A DNA stretch of 64,000 bases, from NCBI GenBank assembly GCA_020026275.1, contig JAHHQQ010000001.1:186001-250000 (forward strand). The letters run 5' to 3'. Positions 9,042 to 18,197 of the stretch are shown here, in pieces. The stretch's first letter is position 1, and each line of letters starts with the position of its first letter. A program made the translations under genes and the position numbers. The notes below the pieces were generated by a model. That model was not told where the DNA came from. It ran no database searches and saw only the letters and a program-made list of their open reading frames with translations. Origin of the DNA: Bacteroidales bacterium (GTDB lineage: Bacteria; Bacteroidota; Bacteroidia; Bacteroidales; UBA932).

Positions 9042-10556
9042 TTATCGGGCACTCATCATATTGAGTTCCACCTTACCTTCATCATCCAGAAAATCATGAC
9101 CAAGAGTCTTCTCCAGATTGGATTTGGCCACAACAAAATTATAGACAGCCTGTGAACTGGACAAACGTGCCTGTGTCAATGTCAACTGGGCCGCATCCAA
9201 ATCAGTGATCGTGCTCTTTCCCAAATCGTACGATTTGGCAGCGATATCATAGGCTTTCTGAGCCAGTTCGACAGCTTCACAAGAAGCATCATAACTCTTC
9301 ATGCTGGTCTCCATCGTCGTAAGATACTGGTTGATGGCAATCTTCAGTTTTCTTTCCACATCAATTTTCTGAAGATTAAGTTGGGTCTGCTGAACTTTGG
9401 ACTGCTTGATGTCATGAAATCTCTTTCCTCCTGAAAAAATCGGTATGTTCAGACTGAATCCTATAAAAGAATAGGGAGTCCAGCGATATTCACTGAAATT
9501 GAAATCATTGGCCATCACATTGTAGCTGTATTTGAAATTCACTCCCAAAGTCGGAGCATAGGCCAATTTGTCCATCTTGACCTTTTGTGCAAGCTGTTCT
9601 GCCTGAAGGGCAAGCTGACGAACCGTAGTGTTGTTTTCCAGAGAAATGGAATCATTTTCATGAATTGCCTTGAACATAGTTTCTGAATAATCCGCCAAAG
9701 TGCCAGCGACATCAATGTTCTTGTCTAAATCCATTCCAATGACAGCTTTAAGCTGCCATAAAGACAACATGACTGTACTCTCCGCATTGTAGACGTTCGG
9801 AATAGCACTTGCCATACTGGACTTGGCACGGGTCATCTCCAATTCCGAAGCTTTCTGGGCATTGTACTTATTCCGAATATGCTGATAATTCTCTACAGCA
9901 TTCTCATAAACACTCTTGTACACCTCAAAAGCCTCCTTGGCCAGAAGTACAGCATAATAGGCCTGCTTGACTTGAGTGACCATCTCCAGGCGGGACTCTC
10001 TTGCCTTCTCGACAGCAATATCCACACCCTTTCCTGAAATCTTGAGGCTTTCCCATAATTGGAAATTGACTATCGGCATCGTCGCGACAATTCCAGCATC
10101 GAAGGTATTCCAACGGCCGATCTCTATCCCATCTTTACTGCTGGAAGCTTGGCTGGAAGCGTCTCCGCCACCTTCCCCTTCACCGCCAGCATCTCCACCA
10201 GGGAACATACTTCCCATATCCATGTCAAAATACATCACCTGCTTTTTGATGGTCCTCTGGAAATTACCGGAACCGTTCACTTGAGGGAACAACGAAGAAT
10301 AACTGCCTTTCTTGGCATACTCTGATCTTAAAATCTCCTGGTCGGCCACACGTACGGCAATATTTTCACTCATGGCAATCTGCAACGCCTGCTCCAGGCT
10401 GATTACCAGAGGTGCATCTGCAGCATCCACTTTCTCAGCGGTCTCTGCTGTCTTGGAAGCACCAGGATTCTCTGCATCGGGCTTGAATTGAGCCAATGCA
10501 GTCCCCTGCATCACCAAGCACATCGAAACAAAGAAAAACAAAATTTTTTTACTCAT
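9042..10556 (-). CDS. TolC-family outer-membrane efflux channel
   Basis: The first gene of the efflux operon encodes the trimeric exit duct. It starts with a Sec signal (MSKKILFFFVSMCLVMQGTALA), followed by two OEP repeats; the repeat starts are visible as VISLEQALQIAMSEN (about residue 51) and later LARKAYDIA-like heptads with long helices. Length is 504 aa. An unusual low-complexity insert rich in Gly, Ser, Glu and Asp occupies about residues 113-142, within an outer-membrane strand/loop region of the first repeat, and is probably an exposed loop. No canonical TAnnTTTG box was found in the 268 bp upstream. Confidence 0.92.
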   Translation of the reverse strand: MSKKILFFFVSMCLVMQGTALAQFKPDAENPGASKTAETAEKVDAADAPLVISLEQALQIAMSENIAVRVADQEILRSEYAKKGSYSSLFPQVNGSGNFQRTIKKQVMYFDMDMGSMFPGGDAGGEGEGGGDASSQASSSKDGIEIGRWNTFDAGIVATMPIVNFQLWESLKISGKGVDIAVEKARESRLEMVTQVKQAYYAVLLAKEAFEVYKSVYENAVENYQHIRNKYNAQKASELEMTRAKSSMASAIPNVYNAESTVMLSLWQLKAVIGMDLDKNIDVAGTLADYSETMFKAIHENDSISLENNTTVRQLALQAEQLAQKVKMDKLAYAPTLGVNFKYSYNVMANDFNFSEYRWTPYSFIGFSLNIPIFSGGKRFHDIKQSKVQQTQLNLQKIDVERKLKIAINQYLTTMETSMKSYDASCEAVELAQKAYDIAAKSYDLGKSTITDLDAAQLTLTQARLSSSQAVYNFVVAKSNLEKTLGHDFLDDEGKVELNMMSAR

Positions 10557-10713
10557 ATTTTATTATTTGATATCTTATCCCTATTTACACGATTTCCACA
10601 CACCAAAACATATAGACTTGATTTCTTTCAGACAGATGATGAAATCTCCATATTCAAAGGCCTATTGCATATACAAGATATGTGCCATTTACCTATTTTT
10701 ATATATAGAAAAA

Positions 10714-10749
10714 AGTCCGGCTGTCAGTCTTGCTGACACCATCCGGACT
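10714..10749 (-). terminator. rho-independent terminator after the alpha-fucosidase gene
   Basis: Arms AGTCCGG (10714-10720) and CCGGACT (10743-10749) contain an inner GTCAG/CTGAC pair, giving a two-part stem. On the minus strand the stem is followed by a TTTTTT run (10714-10708). It lies about 76 bp beyond the fucosidase stop and upstream of the efflux operon, insulating the two units. Confidence 0.8.
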
Positions 10750-10824
10750 CAATTCATACCACCTTTCCCTCAGGAAAAGGGGCTGTTTTTCCAAACCGTT
10801 TCCGCATTTGCCGGAACCGGCGTA

Positions 10825-12168
10825 CTATCGGAAAGTGACTTCCAGAATATAGTCGACGGTCTTCTCGTGCTCCGGCACCTGAATCAGAATACCGCCGCCC
10901 ACTTTCGTGAAATGTACATGTGCGTCGTCAGCCATCACCTTGACTGACTTCACTTTACGGTCGCCTACCGGCAGATAGAGACAATCGTCCTCCTGTTTGA
11001 GCAGATGGACGAAGAGGCGATGGTCTTTCTGGGTAGTCACTCCCCATGAATGCGGAGCGACGAAGCCTCCACGAGTTCCAAAGATAGAATCCCCATAAAT
11101 CTCCAGCCATCGGCCGACTTCTCCAAGCACCTTGACTACTTCTGCAGGAATGGAACCATCTGCTCTCGGGCCAACATTGAGCAGGAGATTGGCGTTCCGG
11201 CCAGCAGCTCCGACCAGCTGGCCAATCACGTAATCACGATCATGGAATGCATTGGTCATGTTATATCCCCAACTGCCAACACTCAAAGTAATGCAACTCT
11301 CCAGAGGCAGTTGGCTCACTACAGAATTGGCAGACAAACCAGCCTCATTCTGTCCAGGAAGATCGCGCTCGAACATCTGAAAATCTTCTCCCGCGTATGG
11401 CTTGACATGATGGTTGTTGCCAATCAAACAAGCCGGCTGAAGACGATGTACCAGAGCATACTGCTCTTCCAGATGCCAATCAAAATCAGGCTTGTCAGCG
11501 TGATCCCAGTAACCATCGAACCAAATGGAGCCGACAGGTCCATAATTAGTAAGAAGCTCCGTCAACTGATCATTCATGAATTGATAATAGGAATCCCAAT
11601 CTGCCTTACTTCCGTCACGACCAGTTCCCCGTCCTGTCCATCCGATCGGATAATCCTCCCGGGTCCAGTCCAGATGAGAATAATAGAAATGCAACTTGAA
11701 ATCCTTCTTGGCACAAGCTTCTGACAGTTCCTTCATGACATCTCTCTTGAAAGGAGTTGCCTCCATCACATCATACTCGGTCACTTTACTGTCGAACAAT
11801 GAAAAGCTGTCATGATGACGGGTCGTGACAGTCATATAACGAGCCCCGGAAGATTTGAAGATGTCCACCCATTCTTCCGCATCAAAATGAATCGGATTGA
11901 AACAATTGGCCAGAAGAGCATACTCCTGAGCATTGATGTTCCGATTGTGCAGAACCCATTCCCCCTGTCCCATGATAGAGTAAAGTCCCCAATGTACAAA
12001 GATTCCAAATTTCATATCCTGAAACTTTTCTCGGGCTTGGAGATTAGATACAGATGGGACATAGCCGGAATCTGGACCTGGCAGACGATATTTTTCCTGA
12101 TTCTGTGCATAGATACTCGAAACCAGACCTGCACACAGAAATAAGGTCAGCAATTTTTTCATATTCAT
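10825..12168 (-). CDS. alpha-L-fucosidase, GH29, secreted
   Basis: The enzyme releases alpha-linked L-fucose from glycans. A Sec signal (MNMKKLLTLFLCAGLVSSIYA-Q) directs it to the periplasm or beyond. GH29 landmarks are KFGIFVHWG (about residue 53), the TRHHDSFSLF segment (about 117), FYYSHLDW (about 161) and the nucleophile aspartate at residue 218 in SIWFDG. LLLNVGPRADGSIP (about residue 330) closes the TIM barrel before a C-terminal beta-sandwich. Length 447 aa is normal for GH29. It stands without other glycan-degradation genes or SusC/D, so it is an isolated enzyme rather than part of a utilisation locus. It starts 46 bp after the HAD gene ends and could share that transcript. An alternative start two codons later (MKK) is equally possible. 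Confidence 0.93.
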   Translation of the reverse strand: MNMKKLLTLFLCAGLVSSIYAQNQEKYRLPGPDSGYVPSVSNLQAREKFQDMKFGIFVHWGLYSIMGQGEWVLHNRNINAQEYALLANCFNPIHFDAEEWVDIFKSSGARYMTVTTRHHDSFSLFDSKVTEYDVMEATPFKRDVMKELSEACAKKDFKLHFYYSHLDWTREDYPIGWTGRGTGRDGSKADWDSYYQFMNDQLTELLTNYGPVGSIWFDGYWDHADKPDFDWHLEEQYALVHRLQPACLIGNNHHVKPYAGEDFQMFERDLPGQNEAGLSANSVVSQLPLESCITLSVGSWGYNMTNAFHDRDYVIGQLVGAAGRNANLLLNVGPRADGSIPAEVVKVLGEVGRWLEIYGDSIFGTRGGFVAPHSWGVTTQKDHRLFVHLLKQEDDCLYLPVGDRKVKSVKVMADDAHVHFTKVGGGILIQVPEHEKTVDYILEVTFR

Positions 12169-12214
12169 TTTGCTTTATGTTACAGTTTCAGGTGGGGATT
12201 TTCCAGACTCATCT

Positions 12215-13003
12215 TTATAAAACAAGTCCAAAATAATTCAATGCCGATACAATTCCATCGGCATCAGCGTCGGATGTCACATAATCAGCAACTGCCTTGA
12301 CTTCTTCACTGGCATTGCCCATGGCAACTCCCAGACCAGTAGCCCGAAACATTGGGATGTCATTTCCTCCATCTCCAAATGAAAGGGTCTCGCTCCGCTC
12401 TATCCCCAAATGACGAATCATCGCCTCCACGCCCACTGCCTTGGAAGTGCCGAATGGAATAATATCCGCCATTTCAGGATGCCACCTGTGCCAGGCAATG
12501 CCAACAGGATCAGCCTTGCCGAAATAGCGATCTATATCCTCTGATTTCACATACACTGTATATTGGAAAATTGAATGCTCTTGGGCAAATGATACCATCG
12601 GGACGATAGGAAAACTTTCTATATCCAACAAGCGGTTGAGTCTTCCAGTCACTTCATTCTCAAAATTAATTCCAGATTCCGATGACGAAAAGCCGACAAC
12701 CGGTATATGATTTTCCTCACAAATTCGGGAGACCTCAACTGCTGATTTCTGACACAGTGGCATCTGCAGCAATACCTCGTCCCCATACTCGACGTGAGTG
12801 CCATTCATCGTAATATATCCATCGAACTTGAAATCTTTGAGATTATGAATTAAATTGCGAGGTCTCCCGCTACAAATGATCAGCATAATGCCCTGATCCC
12901 GCAATTTCTGCAAGGCTTCTATTGTCCGATCTGAAATAACCTTGCTTTTAAATCCTACCAAGGTCCCATCTATATCGAAAAAGATTGCTCTGATACTATT
13001 CAT
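12215..13003 (-). CDS. Cof-type HAD-IIB phosphatase
   Basis: This is a cytoplasmic haloacid-dehalogenase phosphatase of the Cof group, acting on sugar phosphates or similar small phosphoesters. Motif I is FFDIDGTLVG at residues 8-17, with the nucleophile and acid/base aspartates. Motif II is in IICSGRP, motif III is a lysine (SKAVGVE) and motif IV is FGDGGNDIPMF. The C2B cap lies between motifs II and III. Length 262 aa is typical. Its ATG overlaps the end of the prolyl-tRNA deacylase gene by 8 bp, so the two are translationally coupled. Substrate is unknown; family members are promiscuous. Confidence 0.9.
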   Translation of the reverse strand: MNSIRAIFFDIDGTLVGFKSKVISDRTIEALQKLRDQGIMLIICSGRPRNLIHNLKDFKFDGYITMNGTHVEYGDEVLLQMPLCQKSAVEVSRICEENHIPVVGFSSSESGINFENEVTGRLNRLLDIESFPIVPMVSFAQEHSIFQYTVYVKSEDIDRYFGKADPVGIAWHRWHPEMADIIPFGTSKAVGVEAMIRHLGIERSETLSFGDGGNDIPMFRATGLGVAMGNASEEVKAVADYVTSDADADGIVSALNYFGLVL

Positions 13004-13595
13004 TCCCTAAATTGCTAATGTCCAACCACTCATATTCTCCGCCCCATACCTCCAGAAAATGCATGAAGCCGTCATGTGTCAAAACGACACTGGCAGTATT
13101 GTCACAAGGATGGAAACTAACCCTATCTGCCTTCTGCAAATCACTGTCCACGAAGAATTTGACACGATGTCCGTTATCAAACAATTCCTTCGGATCTGCC
13201 GTCTTCCCGATTCCAATGTCATGAATGAGCCCTAATGGAGAAACAGAACCAGGACAAAGTCCCAGACAGCGTCCCATCCTTTCAGGTGAAGCAAATGACA
13301 ACTTCCCCTGATGGAGCCGATGTTCCAAAGAATGAATATCCAGTTCCTTATGACATTCAAAAGAAATCAGATAATGCCGATTTCCTTTGTGATTGCGCAT
13401 GAAAAGATTTTTGCAATGAACGGCCGTGATGTTCTTCCAATATTCCAAAGCAATTTCAATAGTCGGAAGAGGAGGATGACGATAGATTTCATATGCAATT
13501 CCATGTTTTTCCAGAAAATCCAAAACTTCTGCAATTTTGGGCTCTGTCTCCTTCTCACTCGAGAACTCCTGACTTTTCTCCAACATCATGGTCAA
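12996..13595 (-). CDS. prolyl-tRNA deacylase-like protein (YbaK/ProX, PrdX type)
   Basis: This freestanding trans-editing domain of the YbaK/INS superfamily probably hydrolyses mis-charged Ala-tRNA(Pro). The PrdX-type core begins at about residue 24 (VLDFLEKHGIAYEIYRHPPLPTI). The conserved lysine is in HCKNLFMRN (about residue 61), and a typical GxSPxGL/D segment is present (GSVSPLGLIHDIG). Length is 199 aa. A 20-residue charged N-terminal extension precedes the core, so translation could start later than the ATG chosen. The gene lies 12 bp after lgt and overlaps the HAD gene by 8 bp, forming a three-gene unit lgt-prdX-HAD driven from 14.54 kb. Confidence 0.85.
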   Translation of the reverse strand: MTMMLEKSQEFSSEKETEPKIAEVLDFLEKHGIAYEIYRHPPLPTIEIALEYWKNITAVHCKNLFMRNHKGNRHYLISFECHKELDIHSLEHRLHQGKLSFASPERMGRCLGLCPGSVSPLGLIHDIGIGKTADPKELFDNGHRVKFFVDSDLQKADRVSFHPCDNTASVVLTHDGFMHFLEVWGGEYEWLDISNLGNE

Positions 13596-13607
13596 ATCTT
13601 TTTGAAA

Positions 13608-14510
13608 TTAGCGAAGACTATGTACATTGTCCGACAATTTTGCATCCTTCTCCAATTTTCTGGACGAATTCACCAAAAATGGCTGTTCTGCCGGTTCCGG
13701 CTGCTTGCGCACATAAGCATAGACAAGAAAGGCAATACCGAGAAGAACGAACGGAATGCTCAAAATCTGTCCCATATTGAGAAGCATGTTTTCTTCAAAT
13801 GCCACCTGAGGTTCTTTAATGAACTCAATCAGGATTCTCATTCCGAAACAAACAATGAAAAAAATTCCGATATAAGTTCCACGATAGGTCTTTGCCATCC
13901 TGTATTTATAAAGCAATATCAGACCGATCCCCAACAAAAGATAACTGATCGCTTCATACAGTTGGGTCGGATGCTTCGGTTCCGTTTCCCCCCTGAGTTC
14001 AAAGACAAAACCCCAAGGCAAATTGGTGACATCACCATAAATCTCGGAATTGAACAGATTGCCCAAACGAATCAGACAGGCTGCAAAAGAGACGGCGATG
14101 GCCAGATGGTCCAGAATCCAAACGAAATCGAAACCATTCTTCTTGCCATAATGATGGGCGTACCACCACATGCACAAAATCAGCGCAATCGCTCCTCCAT
14201 GACTTGCCAGGCCTCCTTTCCACGGCATGAAAACTTCCCAAAAACCCTGCCAGGAGCCAAAATAATATTCCGGTTGGTAGAAAATGCAATGCCCCAGACG
14301 TGCGCCCACAATAGTTCCGAGAAGCAAGACATACAAAAGAGGATCCAACAATTCGGTCTTGACACCTTCTCTGCGGAAAAACCAGCTGAAAATGAACCAA
14401 CCAATGACAAAACCGGAAACGAACAAAATAGAATACCATCTCAACGCGACTGGGCCAAGATGGAAAATAACAGGGTCAACGTGCCAGTTGACAAACAGTT
14501 CAGCCAACAT
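13608..14510 (-). CDS. lgt: prolipoprotein diacylglyceryl transferase
   Basis: This inner-membrane enzyme transfers diacylglycerol from phosphatidylglycerol to the lipobox cysteine of prolipoproteins. Seven membrane segments are predicted over 300 aa. Signature elements are SHGGAIAL (H104, G105, G106) and RLGNLFNSEIYG (about residue 142), containing the Lgt signature arginine and asparagines, and ARLGHCIFY earlier. Substrates in this window include the RND adaptor, the DUF4270 protein and the TlpA-like lipoprotein. It is the first gene of lgt-prdX-HAD. A TATATTTG box lies 28 bp upstream of the start, back to back with the promoter of lepA. Confidence 0.95.
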   Translation of the reverse strand: MLAELFVNWHVDPVIFHLGPVALRWYSILFVSGFVIGWFIFSWFFRREGVKTELLDPLLYVLLLGTIVGARLGHCIFYQPEYYFGSWQGFWEVFMPWKGGLASHGGAIALILCMWWYAHHYGKKNGFDFVWILDHLAIAVSFAACLIRLGNLFNSEIYGDVTNLPWGFVFELRGETEPKHPTQLYEAISYLLLGIGLILLYKYRMAKTYRGTYIGIFFIVCFGMRILIEFIKEPQVAFEENMLLNMGQILSIPFVLLGIAFLVYAYVRKQPEPAEQPFLVNSSRKLEKDAKLSDNVHSLR

Positions 14511-14537
14511 TCTTTAGTCTTTTAATGTTCTATTCTA

Positions 14538-14545
14538 CAAATATA
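14538..14545 (-). promoter_or_regulatory. -7 element upstream of lgt
   Basis: The minus strand reads TATATTTG, a full match to TAnnTTTG, 28 bp upstream of the lgt ATG. No good -33 TTTG was seen at the expected distance. Confidence 0.6.
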
Positions 14546-14579
14546 TGAAACATTCTTCAACCTTTCACTTCTATTTTCC

Positions 14580-14587
14580 TATATTTG
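14580..14587 (+). promoter_or_regulatory. -7 element upstream of lepA
   Basis: TATATTTG lies 46 bp upstream of the lepA ATG on the plus strand. It is divergent from the lgt -7 box 34 bp away. No clear -33 element is present. Confidence 0.6.
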
Positions 14588-14633
14588 TAGGATACAATAT
14601 ATTTACCCTCTAAGTATCAGATCGTAACTATTT

Positions 14634-16421
14634 ATGAAGAATATTAGAAATTTCTGTATAATCGCTCATATTGACCATGGTAAAAGTACCTTGGCGGACA
14701 GATTGCTGGAACTCACCCAGACCCTCACGGCCAGGGAGATGAACGGCCAGGTGCTGGATGACATGGACCTGGAAAAAGAAAAGGGAATCACCATCAAGAG
14801 CCACGCCATCCAGATGGATTACCTCTACCACGGTGAGAAATATATCCTGAACTTGATTGACACTCCGGGCCATGTGGACTTTTCCTATGAAGTGTCCCGT
14901 TCCATCGCCTCCTGCGAAGGAGCGCTACTAGTCGTAGATGCCACCCAAGGTATTCAAGCGCAGACCATCTCCAACCTTTATCAGGCCATTGAACACAATT
15001 TGGAAATCATCCCGGTCCTCAACAAAATCGATATGGATGCTGCACAGGTGGAACTTGTGACCGATGAGGTTTGTGACCTGTTGGGTTGCATGCCAGAAGA
15101 CGTGTTCCATGTCTCCGCCAAGACCGGAGAAGGTGTACCTCCTCTTCTAGATGCAATTGTAGAGAAAATTCCTGCCCCTCAAGGTGATCCGGAAGCACCG
15201 CTCCAGGCCTTGATTTTTGATTCTGTATTCAACTCTTTCCGAGGCATCATCGCTTATTTCAAGATCAAGAACGGAACCATCCGGAAAGGAGACAAAGTCA
15301 AATTCTTCAATACCGGAATGGAATACGATGCCGACGAAGTCGGTGTCCTCAAGATGAAGCTCCAGCCAAAAGAGGAACTGTCATGTGGAAACGTGGGCTA
15401 CATCATCTCCGGCATCAAAACAGCCGCTGAAGTCAAAGTCGGAGATACCATCACCCACCTTGAAAATCCTTGCAAGGAAGCCATCGCTGGCTTTGAGGAG
15501 GTAAAACCAATGCTGTTCGCCGGAATGTATCCAGTACAAGCGGACAAATATGAAGACTTGAGGGCGACCCTGGAGAAGTTCCAGCTCAATGATGCATCCT
15601 TCGTCTATGAACCAGAATCTTCCCTCGCACTTGGGTTCGGTTTCCGTTGCGGGTTTCTGGGGCTTCTGCATCTGGAAATTGTTCAGGAAAGGCTGTTCAG
15701 AGAATTTGATATGGACGTCATTACTACAGTTCCGAACGTATCCTACAAAGTCTACATGAGCAACGGCGAAATCAAGGATGTGCATAACCCGTCCGGACTG
15801 CCGGCTCCGACCCTGATTGACCATATCGAAGAGCCGTACATTCGAGCCCAAATCATTACCAACACAGAATTCTACGGTCCCATCATGAAACTTTGCTTGG
15901 ACAAGAGAGGCACCTTGATGGGAGAACATTATATCACTGCGACTCGAGTAGAACTCACCTACGATATGCCGCTTTCCGAAATTGTCTTTGATTTCTACGA
16001 CAAACTGAAATCCATTTCCAAAGGCTATGCCTCTTTTGATTATCATGTCATGGGATACCGCCCTGCCAGACTGGTCAAACTGGATATCCTCCTCAACGGA
16101 GATCCGGCAGATGCACTTTCGTCCCTCATCCACGAAGACCATGCCTATGATTTTGGAAAGAGAATCTGTCTGAAGCTCAAGGACTTGATTCCACGTCAGC
16201 AATTTGACATTGCCATCCAAGCTGCCATCGGAGCAAAAATCATTGCACGTGAAACCGTCAGGCAGATTCGCAAAGATGTGACCGCAAAATGTTACGGTGG
16301 AGACGTGACCCGTAAAAGGAAGCTATTGGAGAAGCAGAAAGAAGGAAAGAAGAGAATGCGCCAGATCGGCACCGTACAAGTACCGCAAAGTGCATTCATG
16401 GCCGTTCTGAAACTGGATTAA
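14634..16421 (+). CDS. lepA: elongation factor 4 (LepA), translational GTPase
   Basis: EF4 is a ribosome-binding GTPase that acts on stalled or mis-translocated ribosomes and on 30S biogenesis. G-domain motifs are AHIDHGKSTL (residues 11-20), DTPGHVDF (about 80) and NKID (about 133). Domains II, III and V of the EF-G type follow, then the LepA-specific C-terminal domain with GYASFDYH and the basic end KCYGGDVTRKRKLLEKQKEGK. EF-G domain IV is absent, as expected. Length 595 aa is canonical. It has a TATATTTG box upstream and a GT2-like gene one base downstream of its stop. Confidence 0.97.
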   Translation: MKNIRNFCIIAHIDHGKSTLADRLLELTQTLTAREMNGQVLDDMDLEKEKGITIKSHAIQMDYLYHGEKYILNLIDTPGHVDFSYEVSRSIASCEGALLVVDATQGIQAQTISNLYQAIEHNLEIIPVLNKIDMDAAQVELVTDEVCDLLGCMPEDVFHVSAKTGEGVPPLLDAIVEKIPAPQGDPEAPLQALIFDSVFNSFRGIIAYFKIKNGTIRKGDKVKFFNTGMEYDADEVGVLKMKLQPKEELSCGNVGYIISGIKTAAEVKVGDTITHLENPCKEAIAGFEEVKPMLFAGMYPVQADKYEDLRATLEKFQLNDASFVYEPESSLALGFGFRCGFLGLLHLEIVQERLFREFDMDVITTVPNVSYKVYMSNGEIKDVHNPSGLPAPTLIDHIEEPYIRAQIITNTEFYGPIMKLCLDKRGTLMGEHYITATRVELTYDMPLSEIVFDFYDKLKSISKGYASFDYHVMGYRPARLVKLDILLNGDPADALSSLIHEDHAYDFGKRICLKLKDLIPRQQFDIAIQAAIGAKIIARETVRQIRKDVTAKCYGGDVTRKRKLLEKQKEGKKRMRQIGTVQVPQSAFMAVLKLD

Positions 16422-16422
16422 T

Positions 16423-17262
16423 ATGCAAAGCGTAGCAATCTTGACCACCTTTCACAGCCAAAAAGAAAAAACTTTGGCTGTACTCCGTTCCTGTTTTGTG
16501 CAGATAGACAAAATGAAAAACGACGAGAATTTTTCATTCACCATCTACCTGCTTGCAGAAAAGGACAGGGACGATATCTATGACGCTGTCTCAGAGGAGT
16601 TTCCACAGGTCAAGATTATAGAAGGCCAATCCGACGGCGAGTGCAACAAGGAACTGAAAGATCTTTGGAAATATGCCGCTCAAGAAAGCTATGAATTCTA
16701 CATTATATTGGATAGCGGCATTCTGCTCAACGACGGAGCTTTTGCCTGCCTGATGGAAAACTCACGGTTTCTCAAGAACAAAGCAATCATCGCAGGAACA
16801 ATCAGTGACAAAGTTGGAAGACACTATATCTTTGGCGGTCTCAACAAACATGGAAAGGTGATGACACCAGACGATATTTTGCCACTTCCCTGCTGTACTT
16901 TCGATGGAAAACTGGTATTGGTACCTGCTGACGTCTACAAGGCAATCGGCGACATTGACCCTATTTTCACCTACCGGTTTGCAGACTATGACTACGGAAG
17001 AAGAGCCAAAAAGAATGGAATCAACGTAGTGGTCGCCCCCAAGATTCTTGGAAGCAATGACCAGGACGAGACCGTCCCCATATGGAGAAATGCGGCCTAT
17101 CCCCTTTCCTGTCGGTTCAAATCCTTGAACTCCAGAAATGGCTGTCCTCCAAAAGACAAGTTCATCTATGACTTCCGACAAAGCGGACTGCCGGGTGCCA
17201 TTGTCCGCAACATTTCCTTTTGGCTGAAAGTACTGTTCCCTACAAGAAGAACCAACAAATAG
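16423..17262 (+). CDS. GT2-like family glycosyltransferase
   Basis: The 279-residue cytosolic protein starts with a GT-A style strand (MQSVAILTTFHSQKEKTLAVL). A DSG in YIILDSGILLNDGAF stands where the DxD metal motif would be, followed by an acceptor region IDPIFTYRFADYDYGRRAKKNG, which is strongly reminiscent of GT2 rhamnosyl-type transferases. The C-terminal basic/hydrophobic helix may attach it to the membrane. The DxD being DSG makes metal use uncertain. Acceptor and donor are unknown. It starts one base after the lepA stop and precedes menA by 21 bp, so the three are probably one transcript, although no functional link is obvious. Confidence 0.72.
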   Translation: MQSVAILTTFHSQKEKTLAVLRSCFVQIDKMKNDENFSFTIYLLAEKDRDDIYDAVSEEFPQVKIIEGQSDGECNKELKDLWKYAAQESYEFYIILDSGILLNDGAFACLMENSRFLKNKAIIAGTISDKVGRHYIFGGLNKHGKVMTPDDILPLPCCTFDGKLVLVPADVYKAIGDIDPIFTYRFADYDYGRRAKKNGINVVVAPKILGSNDQDETVPIWRNAAYPLSCRFKSLNSRNGCPPKDKFIYDFRQSGLPGAIVRNISFWLKVLFPTRRTNK

Positions 17263-17283
17263 TGATTTTATAACACATTGGAC

Positions 17284-18195
17284 ATGAAATTGAAATCTAT
17301 CATAAAATCAATGAGACTCCGCACTCTGCCTTTATCTCTGGCCGGCTCCTTACTGGGTGTGCTATTGGCATTGGCAGACTATCAAATCAGCGGACCTGTC
17401 ATTTTTTTCATCCTGCTGACAACCATCTGCCTGCAGATATTATCTAACTTAAGCAATGAATTGGGTGATTTTCTCAAAGGGACAGATACCCAGGAACGTC
17501 TTGGTCCGCAATATGAACTTGCGCAGGGAAATCTGACCGTACAGGAAATGAAACGAATGATTCGCATCTTTGTTTTACTTTCCGCCGTTTCCGGTCTGGC
17601 CATGATTTATTCTTCATTCGGTACCTTCTTCTCACTGGACTCGTTTCTTCTGATGCTGCTGGGTGCTTCCGCCATTGCCAGTGGAATGAAATATACACTC
17701 GGCAAAAACCCCTATGGCTACATGGGACTGGGAGATCTCTTTGTATTCATTTATTTCGGAATTGTTTCCGTGCTCGGTTCCTATTTTGTGGCAGCCCATA
17801 CCTTGCCAAACGTCTGGCTGACACTTCCTGCCATTTCCATCGGCCTGTTCAGCATTGCAGTTCTGAACATCAACAATATCCGAGACATGAAGACAGACAT
17901 CAAGAACCGAAAAACTGTAGCTATCATGCTGGGGGCAACTAAGGCAAAGATATATGAGACTCTCTTGATTGTTTTCGGCTGGATTGCCATGATTGCCTAT
18001 TGTCTGGTCAGAATCTCCGATCCATGGCACTATCTGTTCGTCCTCACTCTGCCGCTCTACATTCTGGCCCTCAAGTGGATTTGGACCAGAGAAGACAAAG
18101 CCCTGGATCCGGTGCTCCCTCTTCTGGTCATCTCTACCTTCCTCCTCTCTCTACTGACGGGATTAGGCTTCACCATGTATCTGTTCTTTCTCTGA
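17284..18195 (+). CDS. menA: 1,4-dihydroxy-2-naphthoate polyprenyltransferase
   Basis: MenA attaches the polyprenyl chain to DHNA and yields demethylmenaquinone in the inner membrane. The protein belongs to the UbiA superfamily, with about nine membrane helices over 303 aa. The first aspartate motif is NELGDFLKGTD (about residue 58) and the second is NNIRDMKTDIKNRK (about 200). I start at the ATG at 17284; a TTG two codons upstream is possible but unnecessary. The gene ends 2 bp from the end of convergent menG (18198), which methylates the MenA product, so the last two menaquinone steps lie tail to tail. The polyprenyl donor is likely made by the synthase at 1.7-2.7 kb. Confidence 0.92.
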   Translation: MKLKSIIKSMRLRTLPLSLAGSLLGVLLALADYQISGPVIFFILLTTICLQILSNLSNELGDFLKGTDTQERLGPQYELAQGNLTVQEMKRMIRIFVLLSAVSGLAMIYSSFGTFFSLDSFLLMLLGASAIASGMKYTLGKNPYGYMGLGDLFVFIYFGIVSVLGSYFVAAHTLPNVWLTLPAISIGLFSIAVLNINNIRDMKTDIKNRKTVAIMLGATKAKIYETLLIVFGWIAMIAYCLVRISDPWHYLFVLTLPLYILALKWIWTREDKALDPVLPLLVISTFLLSLLTGLGFTMYLFFL

Positions 18196-18197
18196 TT

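Noticed and set aside
10557..10824. A promoter for the efflux operon
   Set aside because: No TAnnTTTG match at an appropriate place was found on the minus strand; the region holds only the fucosidase terminator.
13311..14525. A 404-codon plus-strand frame across lgt and the prolyl-tRNA deacylase gene
   Set aside because: It lies antisense to two well-supported genes and its protein is low-complexity, with no recognisable motif.
15381..16220. A 279-codon minus-strand frame within lepA
   Set aside because: It is antisense to the conserved EF4 coding region; the translation shows no family resemblance.
17278..17283. TTG start for menA
   Set aside because: An ATG two codons downstream gives a normal MenA N-terminus (MKLKSIIKSMRLRTLPLS), so the TTG is not needed.
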